Positions 21,738 to 27,929 of a stretch of DNA of 27,929 bases are shown one piece after another; the first letter of the stretch is position 1; every line of letters begins with the position of its first letter. The stretch is taken from positions 1 through 27,929 of IMG/VR virus record IMGVR_UViG_3300021963_000526; one strand, written 5' to 3'. A model generated the notes under the pieces. That model made no database searches. It was not told where the DNA came from and worked only from the letters and a program-made list of their open reading frames with translations. The DNA is from a virus. Position numbers and translations under genes: made by a program.

Positions 21738-23216
21738 ATGTACATACCACTCAAATTACCCCCAGGCATTTACAGAAACGGCACTGAGTATCAGGCAGCA
21801 GGCAGATGGTTTGACGCAAACCTTGTGCGCTGGTATGAGAATACTTTGCGGCCCATGGGTGGCTGGAGAAAGAAGTCTGCCAGCCAGCTGACAGGATCAT
21901 GCCGTGGGCTGCTGACTTGGCGCGACAACACTGCCGACCGATGGATCGCAGCTGGTACGCATTCCAAGCTCTATGCCCTCAATGAGGCTGGAACACTCAA
22001 AGACATTACCCCCACAGGGTTTACTGTGGGTGAGGCCAATGCGGTGGTCAAGACCGGCTATGGTTACTCAACTTATGGCAACTTTGCCTATGGTGTGGCA
22101 CGACCAGACAGCTCCACCATCACGCCGGCCACCACATGGTCCATGGACACATGGGGTGAGTATTTGGTGGCCTGCTCCAATGCCGATGGCAAGCTCTATG
22201 AGTGGCAACTGGGCTTTTCCACACCGACCATCGCAGCTGCAATCACCAATGCGCCAACGAGCAACAAGGCGGTGCTTGTCACTGCCGAGCGCATCATGTT
22301 TGCCCTTGGCGCTGGTGGCAATCCAAGAAAAGTCCAGTGGTCAGACCAAGAGGACAATACTGTCTGGACCCCGACAAACGACAACCAGGCAGGCGACTAT
22401 GAGCTGGCCACGCCTGGCACGCTGATCGCCGGCAAACGGGTCAAGGGTTTGAATCTACTGTTTACCGATGTGGATGTCCACACGGCTCAGTATGTTGGCG
22501 CACCATTTGTTTATGGCTTTGAGAAGGCTGGAAGTGGCTGCGGCTTGATCTCGGCCCAGGCTGTGGCGGCCATTGACACTGCGGCCATTTGGATGAGCAA
22601 GTCTGGCTTTTGGATGTATGACGGCTATGTCAAGCCACTGCCAAGTGATGTGTCGGACTATGTGTTCAACAACATGAACTTCAACCAGTCCTCAAAAATT
22701 TATGCTGTCCACAATAGCAAATTTGGTGAGATTTGGTGGTACTACCCTAGCAGCTCCAGCAATGAAAATGACAGCTATGTCACCTATAACTACAGGGAGA
22801 ATCACTGGAACATAGGAACATTGGGCAGAACAGCTGGCACTGATGCTGGCGTGTTTACCAATCCCCTGATGGTCTCAGCTGATGGCTATTTGTACGACCA
22901 TGAGGTGGGGTTTGCTTATGACAGCGCCAGCGTCTATGCCGAGTCTGGCCCATTGCAGATTGGCAATGGCGAGAACATCATGTCTGTGCGCGAGGTGATC
23001 CCAGATGAGCAGACCTTGGGTGAGGCTGTGGTTTCATTCAAAACCCGATACTACCCAACAGGGGAGCAATCCACATTTGGACCTTACACGGCAGCCAATC
23101 CGACTTCTGTCAGGTTTTCTGGGCGCCAAGTCAATGTCAAGGTGACTGGTGCGGTATTGGCCGATTGGCGGGTTGGGGTGATCAGGCTCGATGCGGTGGC
23201 CAGTGGAAAGCGATGA
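21738..23216 (+). CDS. Packaged-DNA stabilization protein (P22 gp10-like)
   Basis: 492 residues, predominantly beta, with no membrane segment. LPPGIYRNGTEYQAAGRWFD at the start, WYENTLRPMGGWRK, DRWIAAGTHSKLYAL, then VKGLNLLFTDVDVHTAQYVG and ISAQAVAAIDTAAIWMSKSG. From memory these are features of the phage stabilization protein family (P22 gp10-type), a beta-propeller that forms part of the tail hub beneath the adaptor, closing the channel after packaging. This gene supports a podovirus-type tail. Starts two bases after the previous stop. Ends with an ATGA overlap. Confidence 0.75.
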   Translation: MYIPLKLPPGIYRNGTEYQAAGRWFDANLVRWYENTLRPMGGWRKKSASQLTGSCRGLLTWRDNTADRWIAAGTHSKLYALNEAGTLKDITPTGFTVGEANAVVKTGYGYSTYGNFAYGVARPDSSTITPATTWSMDTWGEYLVACSNADGKLYEWQLGFSTPTIAAAITNAPTSNKAVLVTAERIMFALGAGGNPRKVQWSDQEDNTVWTPTNDNQAGDYELATPGTLIAGKRVKGLNLLFTDVDVHTAQYVGAPFVYGFEKAGSGCGLISAQAVAAIDTAAIWMSKSGFWMYDGYVKPLPSDVSDYVFNNMNFNQSSKIYAVHNSKFGEIWWYYPSSSSNENDSYVTYNYRENHWNIGTLGRTAGTDAGVFTNPLMVSADGYLYDHEVGFAYDSASVYAESGPLQIGNGENIMSVREVIPDEQTLGEAVVSFKTRYYPTGEQSTFGPYTAANPTSVRFSGRQVNVKVTGAVLADWRVGVIRLDAVASGKR

Positions 23217-23587
23217 CAGACAGAATTTCAGAGATCAACCGGTGTCGCCAATGGATTGAGGCGGCTTTAGAATACAGCGGTGGGACACATACACTAGACG
23301 ACATTGCTGCGGGGATTCTGTCAAATCGGTATCAATTGTGGCCAGGTCAGATTTCAGCAGTAGTGACAGAGGTGATTGTTTATCCGCAGCTAAAGGATTT
23401 GCACTTTTTTCTTGCTGGTGGTGATCTCGATGAATTGAAGAAGATGCGGCCTCATATTGAGAATTGGGGCAAGTCTGTCGGATGTACAAGGGTAACGCTG
23501 GCTGGCCGCAAGGGCTGGGAGCGTACATTTTTGAAAGACGAGGGATATGAGCCTCAGTGGTTTATCCTTTCAAAGGAGTTGATATGA
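23213..23587 (+). CDS. GNAT-like phage protein, 124 aa
   Basis: Start at 23213 (ATGA overlap); the open frame upstream lies inside the gp10-like gene. The sequence contains THTLDDIAAGILSNRYQLWP, HFFLAGGDLDELKKMRPHIE and RVTLAGRKGWERTFLKDEGY. From memory, the order FLAGG-xL then GxxR-xGRxGW is a phage family with an acetyltransferase-like fold (GNAT), found next to ejection proteins in podoviruses, in a place comparable to T7 gp13. Catalytic activity is unknown. Its end overlaps the next gene by four bases. Confidence 0.7.
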   Translation: MTDRISEINRCRQWIEAALEYSGGTHTLDDIAAGILSNRYQLWPGQISAVVTEVIVYPQLKDLHFFLAGGDLDELKKMRPHIENWGKSVGCTRVTLAGRKGWERTFLKDEGYEPQWFILSKELI

Positions 23588-24606
23588 GCTTAGGTGGCGC
23601 TTCAGGATATACAAATTTTGCTGACCCAGCCCAAGGTGGTGGCGGTGGTAAAGGTGGCGCCAACTTGCCATCATTGATTGAGCAGCCATTGCCACAATTC
23701 ACTGGCGATGACCCCTATTCTCAGATCATGGCAATGACGCCAGCTTTTAGAAACCCATACGCAAATATTGGTGCAGGCAATGCGCTTGGCGGCTTTGACC
23801 CTAGTATTTATGCCAGGGGGATGCAAGGCGATGCTGTCACCGGTGGCGGTGGTGGCGGCGGTGGTGCTAGTCCCATCATGGGCGGTGTGGGTGTGGGTAA
23901 TGCCCCTTTAGTTGGGATCGATCCATACGACCAAGCTGGTCAAGATGCTATAGATAAAATTGGGCGGGATATAGTAGCCACAGATGATGAGTTGGGGTAT
24001 TTAACTGGCAACACGCCTGAGCCTATGCCTGTGCCTGTAGATGATGATGAGTTGGGGTATATAACTGGAGCAGACGATGAGTTGGGGTATTTAACTGGCA
24101 ACAATCCAGAACCTTTCCCTGTATCTGTCCCAGCCAATCCTAGCGACTTTGGTGCTGTAGATGATAGTGGTGGCGATTCATATTTTGTCCCAGCTAACCC
24201 TAGTGACTTTGGTGCTGTAGATGACTCCCAGATTGCCGCCGTGCAGCCTGTGCCAATGCCAATGGCCTATGAGCCTCCATCCTATAACTATGTCTCCGAT
24301 GCACCAGCCACAGATGTGCCAGTTTATGGCGGTGATTTTCGCGGTGAGATGGGCGGTGATCTTGGTGGCGATGATGGCCAAGACATGGGCGAGGACAGTT
24401 TTGACACGGCTGGCTATGCAAAGGGCGGCATGATTCGCGGCCTGCTTGGACCAAACCCCAAAGGCCCAGATGATGGCTTTGCCATGGTCCAGCGCGGCGA
24501 ATATGTCATCAAAAAATCTGCTGTCAATAAATATGGCCGTGGACTTTTGGACATGATCAATGAAGGCAAAGTGCCTGCCAAAAAAATTAAATCTCTCTTA
24601 GATTAA
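23584..24606 (+). CDS. Gly/Pro/Asp-rich structural protein, probably virion
   Basis: 340 residues from the ATG at 23584 (AAAGGAG at 23572-23578; an in-frame start at 23557 lacks this). Low-complexity Gly-rich and Asp/Pro-rich stretches dominate, with the repeats DDELGYLTGN and VPANPSDFGAVDD. The C-terminal 60 residues form a conserved-looking domain (YAKGGMIRGLLGPNPKGPDD, GFAMVQRGEYVIKKSAVNKY, GRGLLDMINEGKVP), known from memory at the ends of many environmental phage virion proteins. No catalytic motif. Placed before ejection-type genes, it may be an internal or tail protein. Confidence 0.6.
   Translation: MSLGGASGYTNFADPAQGGGGGKGGANLPSLIEQPLPQFTGDDPYSQIMAMTPAFRNPYANIGAGNALGGFDPSIYARGMQGDAVTGGGGGGGGASPIMGGVGVGNAPLVGIDPYDQAGQDAIDKIGRDIVATDDELGYLTGNTPEPMPVPVDDDELGYITGADDELGYLTGNNPEPFPVSVPANPSDFGAVDDSGGDSYFVPANPSDFGAVDDSQIAAVQPVPMPMAYEPPSYNYVSDAPATDVPVYGGDFRGEMGGDLGGDDGQDMGEDSFDTAGYAKGGMIRGLLGPNPKGPDDGFAMVQRGEYVIKKSAVNKYGRGLLDMINEGKVPAKKIKSLLD
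23983..24224 (+). repeat. Coding repeats DDELGYLTGN and PANPSDFGAVDD
   Basis: GATGAGTTGGGGTATTTAAC-type units occur at 23983, 24043 and 24073. VPANPSDFGAVDD-type units occur at 24127-24164 and 24187-24224, with near-identical DNA. They lie in the low-complexity middle of the gene. Confidence 0.8.
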
Positions 24607-24617
24607 AGGAACGCAAA

Positions 24618-26150
24618 ATGTCAAAAGGTGGAAGTCAAACATCATCAACTTCGATTGATCCAGATATTAAAAAAGCGTTTCTTGCGAACTTTGAGCAGGC
24701 CAAGAATGTTGCAGGGGCATTGCCCGTGCAAGAGTTTGCTGGATTTAATCCGATGTATCAGGCTGGCGAGCGCCAGCTAGTCAACACCAGCTTGGCCGGA
24801 CCAGGTCTTGCAAACATTGACCGAGCCGCTGAGATGACTGCGGCAGGCGCGCAGTATCAGCCTGGCATGGTTGGCGGCTTTGACGCTGGCCCAGCCTCTC
24901 TTGCTGGCTCGCAAGGCTACGGCGCGGCCCAGTTTGGCGGCGCACAGGCTGGCCCAGCTTCCCTTGCCAGCTCGCAGGGATATGGCGCAAGCCAATTCGC
25001 TGGCGCACAGGCTGGCCCAGCATCCCTTGCTGGTGCGCAGGGCTATGGCGCAACCGATGTCAATGCCGCGCAGGCCAATATGGGAGACATTAGTCGCTAC
25101 ATGAACCCATACACCAGCGGGGTGATTGATGCCTCTTTGGCTGATATTGAAAAAGCAAGGTCTGCCGCATCTTCCAGAATTGGCCAGCAGGCAGCAGCTG
25201 CCAAGGCTTTTGGTGGATCACGCCAAGCCTTGGCCCAAGGCGCATCGAGTGGCCAGTTTGCAGAGCAGGCCGCAAAGACTGCTGCCCAGCTCAGAGCGCA
25301 AGGCTTTGATGTTGCATCTAACCAGATGCAGCAAGACCTTGCACGGCAGCAGCAAGCTGCAATCCAAAACGCTGCACAGCGTACAGCTGCATCTCAGTTT
25401 GGTGCTGGTGCGATGAACCAGGCTGCACTTGCAAACGCTGCTGCCCGAAATCAGATGGCGCAATTTAACGCTGGTAATTTACAGCAGGCGGGTTTGAGCA
25501 ATGTGGCTGCCCAAAATGTGGCTTCACAGTTTGGAGCTGGTGCGGCAAATCAGGCTGCACTTGCAAACGCCGCTGCCCGAAATCAGCTTGCACAATTCAA
25601 TGCCGGCAATTTACAGCAGGCGGGTTTGAGCAATGTGGCGGCCCAGAATGTTGCCTCTCAGTTTGGTGCTGGCGCTGCAAACCAAGCGGCGCTTGCAAAC
25701 GCTGCGGCCAGAAATCAGGCGGCACAATTTAACGCAAACATTGGCCAGCAGGCGGCACTTGCGAACCAGCAAGCAGGCTTGCAGGGTGCGCAATTGCGAC
25801 TTGGCGGTGCGAATCAGCTTGGCAACTTGGCGGCGCAGCAGCAGAACTTGCGTCTTGCTGGCGCTCAAGCGGTCATGGGAGCTGGTGGTGCGCGCCAGGC
25901 ACAGGACCAGCAGCGAATGGATGCCATCCGCAACATTGGCTTGCAGCGTCTTGGCATTGTCCAGTCAAGTCTTGGCGCAAACCCTGCCAATTTGGGGATG
26001 ATCAGCCAGACCCCATACAATCAAAATGTTGGTGCTGGATTATTGGGTGGCGCATTGGGTGGTGCAACTTTGGCGGGCATGTTGCCAGCAGGGACCCTTG
26101 GTGCTGGCGCCGGCGCTGGTCTTGGCGCATTGCTTTCTCTTGGCATCTAA
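24618..26150 (+). CDS. Repeat-rich Ala/Gln protein, putative ejection protein
   Basis: 510 residues. The N-terminus (MSKGGSQTSSTSIDPDIKKA) is short and polar. Residues about 90-152 hold three 21-residue GPASLAGSQGYG repeats, and residues 259-390 hold three 44-residue repeats (FGAGAANQAALANAAARNQ, FNAGNLQQAGLSN). The composition is Ala/Gln/Asn-rich and mostly helical. The C-terminus is Gly/Ala-rich with a hydrophobic end (GGALGGATLAGMLPAGTLGA) that could insert in a membrane. Such Ala/Gln-rich helical proteins among the last genes of podovirus virion blocks are candidate DNA-ejection proteins. AAAGGA lies 7 nt before the ATG. Confidence 0.65.
   Translation: MSKGGSQTSSTSIDPDIKKAFLANFEQAKNVAGALPVQEFAGFNPMYQAGERQLVNTSLAGPGLANIDRAAEMTAAGAQYQPGMVGGFDAGPASLAGSQGYGAAQFGGAQAGPASLASSQGYGASQFAGAQAGPASLAGAQGYGATDVNAAQANMGDISRYMNPYTSGVIDASLADIEKARSAASSRIGQQAAAAKAFGGSRQALAQGASSGQFAEQAAKTAAQLRAQGFDVASNQMQQDLARQQQAAIQNAAQRTAASQFGAGAMNQAALANAAARNQMAQFNAGNLQQAGLSNVAAQNVASQFGAGAANQAALANAAARNQLAQFNAGNLQQAGLSNVAAQNVASQFGAGAANQAALANAAARNQAAQFNANIGQQAALANQQAGLQGAQLRLGGANQLGNLAAQQQNLRLAGAQAVMGAGGARQAQDQQRMDAIRNIGLQRLGIVQSSLGANPANLGMISQTPYNQNVGAGLLGGALGGATLAGMLPAGTLGAGAGAGLGALLSLGI
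24885..25073 (+). repeat. Three 63-bp coding repeats
   Basis: Units begin at 24885, 24948 and 25011, each exactly 63 nt (21 codons, AGPASLAGSQGYGAAQFGGAQ type). In frame and adjacent. Confidence 0.9.
25392..25787 (+). repeat. Three 132-bp coding repeats
   Basis: Units begin at 25392, 25524 and 25656, each exactly 132 nt (44 codons). The first two are very similar; the third diverges after about half its length. Confidence 0.9.
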
Positions 26151-26151
26151 C

Positions 26152-26601
26152 ATGCCAAACACACCAACGCCAGAGCCACAACGCTACGCTGATGCGCAGC
26201 TGATGGCGCTGCTTGACCCATCAAGCAAGCGCGACACCATCCTGATCACGCCTGGATCACCTATGCCCTCTCGCATCCCTGATGGGCTGACAGTGGCAAG
26301 GACCAGCAGGGGTATTGTGATCACCAGCGAACCATCCAAGGTCAAGATCATTGACCAAGGCTCTGAGCGTGATGTGGGCATGGCTCTGTTTGGCTATGCG
26401 CATGATCAGGCCAAGGGCTTTGACAATGTGGCGGTGGCCATGGATAGAAGTGGGACACCGGTGGCAGAATTGGCCATCAAGCCTGGTCAGGAAAGACGCG
26501 CCATGATGGCTGCATCTTTGCTTGCGCCAAGCACAGGATCAACTAATATGATGAGCAGAGGCGATGTGGTTAAAAGCCGCCTCAAGGGTTTATTGGAATA
26601 A
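26152..26601 (+). CDS. Hypothetical virion-region protein, 149 aa
   Basis: From the ATG at 26152 (the open frame upstream lies in the ejection-protein gene): MPNTPTPEPQRYADAQLMAL, then LITPGSPMPSRIPDGLTVAR and RGIVITSEPSKVKIIDQG. Mixed alpha/beta, no membrane segment. A Met-rich stretch near the end (RRAMMAASLLA, TNMMSRGDVVKSRLKGLL) is helical. It starts one base after the previous gene and is followed after nine bases by the next. No family recognised. Confidence 0.6.
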   Translation: MPNTPTPEPQRYADAQLMALLDPSSKRDTILITPGSPMPSRIPDGLTVARTSRGIVITSEPSKVKIIDQGSERDVGMALFGYAHDQAKGFDNVAVAMDRSGTPVAELAIKPGQERRAMMAASLLAPSTGSTNMMSRGDVVKSRLKGLLE

Positions 26602-26610
26602 GGTGGAAAT

Positions 26611-27929
26611 ATGGCAAATGGATTTGACTTCAGCAACATAGGCGCCATGTTTGGCGGCGGTATGGGCGGCACACCATCGGGTCTTGATGCGCTGCTGACA
26701 GAAGACCAGCGCAAGCTATTGGGCCGCAATGCTGCGATGTCAGCAGCTGCTGCACTGCTCCAAGCTGGTGGCCGAAGCACAACCCCTATCAATTTGGGCC
26801 AAGCACTTGGATCAGCGTTAATGGCTGGCCAGCAAGGTTACCAGCAGGCAAGGGCTGGATCACTGCAAGATGTGCTTTTAGAGCAGAAGTTAAAAGAAGC
26901 CAAAACAGCCCAAGATTTGCAAAAGCAAGTGGCTGGTGTCTTGACCAAAGCCCCAACTGTATTGACGCCAGAGCAGCAGGCTTTGATGGCCCCTGGTATG
27001 CAAGTTGGCCCAACTGTGGCCCGTGCTGAACTGGCATCAAATATTCCACAGCCAAGTGCCAATGAAATAAAGGCTGGCCAGTATCAGCAGATTGCTGACA
27101 TCTATGCCGCCAGTGGAAAGTCTGAAGACGCCAAGCGCTATCAAGAGATGGCCGAGAAGCTCAACCCAAGGGCCGAAGTTGTTGGCCAACCATTTGAGGT
27201 GACTGATGCCAATGGCGCCCCCATCTTGGTCCAGCAGTACAAAGACGGCAGCGTCAAGACCATGCAAGGTTATGGTCCAAAGCGCGATGTCGTTTTGCAA
27301 AACCTTGGCGGCCAGACTGTGGCCATCAACAAATCTGGATTGAAGGGCGGCGAGACATTTGTCCAAACAATGACTCCAGCAGAGATTGCCAACTTGCAAG
27401 TGTCAAGAGGCAATTTGGCCGTGGCCCAAGGCGGATTGGCATTGCGTCAAAAAGAATTTGATCGCAATAAATTTGATATCAAAGAAGGCCCTGACGGTTT
27501 TTATTATGTCCCCAAGACTCCAGATGGTGGCGCGTCTATTCCAGTCATGGCCGCTGCCGGCCAATTAACGCCAGGCAAAGAGGCGCCACAGGCATTCTCC
27601 GAAGCCACCAGAAAGCTCAACAACTTGAAGGGCAATATCTCTGCATACAGAACAGAGATCGAGGCCGACAAGACTGTTTTCCCATCAGAAGTGCCGCTGC
27701 CATTTGGTGCAAAGATTCCACTGCCAACAGGCACAGACACTGCAAGACTGCGCGGCAAATACCAGTCTCTGCTGATGGGCGTCAAAGACTTGTACGAGCT
27801 TGGCGCATTGACTGGTCCAGATATGGGCATCATCAGTGAGCAGCTGACAAACCCTGCGTCATTCTCCGGTATGTTTACTTCACGCAATGCGATGAAAGAG
27901 CAGATCAAGGTGCTTGAGGATATGGCTGC
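26611..27929 (+). CDS. Large virion or ejection protein, 3' end outside window
   Basis: The frame is open from the ATG at 26611 (AAGGTGG upstream) to the window edge, at least 439 residues. Gly-rich N-terminus (FGGGMGGTPSG), a helical Ala/Gln section (GRNAAMSAAAALLQAGGR, LGQALGSALMAGQQGYQQAR, LEQKLKEAKTAQDLQKQ), a beta-like segment (VGQPFEVTDANGAPILVQQY), then a helical region (LNNLKGNISAYRTEIEADK, LRGKYQSLLMGVKDLYELGA). From memory, these sequence types occur in long phage ejection or internal virion proteins. No lytic transglycosylase motif is visible in the part shown. Confidence 0.7.
   Translation, partial: MANGFDFSNIGAMFGGGMGGTPSGLDALLTEDQRKLLGRNAAMSAAAALLQAGGRSTTPINLGQALGSALMAGQQGYQQARAGSLQDVLLEQKLKEAKTAQDLQKQVAGVLTKAPTVLTPEQQALMAPGMQVGPTVARAELASNIPQPSANEIKAGQYQQIADIYAASGKSEDAKRYQEMAEKLNPRAEVVGQPFEVTDANGAPILVQQYKDGSVKTMQGYGPKRDVVLQNLGGQTVAINKSGLKGGETFVQTMTPAEIANLQVSRGNLAVAQGGLALRQKEFDRNKFDIKEGPDGFYYVPKTPDGGASIPVMAAAGQLTPGKEAPQAFSEATRKLNNLKGNISAYRTEIEADKTVFPSEVPLPFGAKIPLPTGTDTARLRGKYQSLLMGVKDLYELGALTGPDMGIISEQLTNPASFSGMFTSRNAMKEQIKVLEDMA

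Noticed and set aside
26026-26151. Longer start for the 26152 gene
   Set aside because: The extension reads a Leu/Ala/Val-rich shadow of the ejection-type gene. The ATG at 26152 follows directly after that gene's stop.
1-27929. tRNA genes, integrase or attachment sites
   Set aside because: No cloverleaf-like sequence with a T-loop, no tyrosine or serine recombinase motif and no obvious att repeat was seen by eye. A tRNAscan run would be needed to exclude tRNAs.

Overview
The window is a contiguous, gene-dense piece of a tailed double-stranded DNA phage genome. The visible gene set (P22-gp10-like stabilization protein, gp4-like adaptor, repeat-rich ejection-type proteins, no tail tube, sheath or tape measure seen) suggests a short-tailed, podovirus-like virion. 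Every gene I accept is on the + strand. Most neighbours overlap by ATGA or TAATG or lie a few bases apart. The host is not shown directly. The two-protein spanin system with an outer-membrane lipoprotein, a GH19-type lysozyme and consensus DnaA boxes point to a Gram-negative bacterium. Overall resemblance to uncultured freshwater phages of Betaproteobacteria is an impression from recall, not a search result. I see no integrase, repressor, RNA polymerase, tRNA or CRISPR. The left and right edges cut through genes.

Layout. (1) 1-3900, replication and early block: a partial small gene; a PrimPol plus RepA-like helicase fusion (316-2502); an intergenic array of ACCGGT-centred iteron-like repeats with perfect DnaA boxes (2499-2745); a Cys-containing small protein; a VRR-NUC nuclease; a small terminase candidate. 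(2) 3896-4265, the only gene-free stretch over 300 bases: DnaA-like boxes, a very G+C-rich patch, an A-tract/T-tract segment and a sigma-70-like promoter. It may be a second origin or a packaging/terminus region. (3) 4266-7719: a chain of small genes, the large terminase, then small basic and Cys-rich proteins. (4) 7716-12419: portal, small protein, scaffold and major capsid protein (MCP). (5) 12434-17708: a terminator, then a conserved virion-block protein, a glycosyltransferase, a frameshifted adaptor gene and repeat-rich fibre genes, the largest ending in a peptidase-S74 self-cleaving chaperone. (6) 17718-21072: small membrane proteins and the lysis cassette (lipoprotein, holin candidate, i-spanin, embedded o-spanin, GH19 endolysin). 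(7) 21079-27929: a jelly-roll-like virion protein, a gp10-like stabilization protein, a GNAT-like protein and large repeat-rich proteins that are probably ejected with the DNA.

The strongest finding is that the MCP gene is split by a compact group I intron (11927-12193, 267 nt) with no homing endonuclease. P1, P2, P3, P4, P6, P7, P7.1, P7.2, P8 and P9 can be drawn by hand. The only junction I found that obeys the U-G (5') and terminal-G (3') rules restores one 320-residue capsid reading frame. Without splicing, translation stops after 247 residues. Secondary points are the plasmid-like iteron/DnaA origin next to a PrimPol-helicase, the o-spanin embedded in the i-spanin gene, and the frameshift in the adaptor gene.
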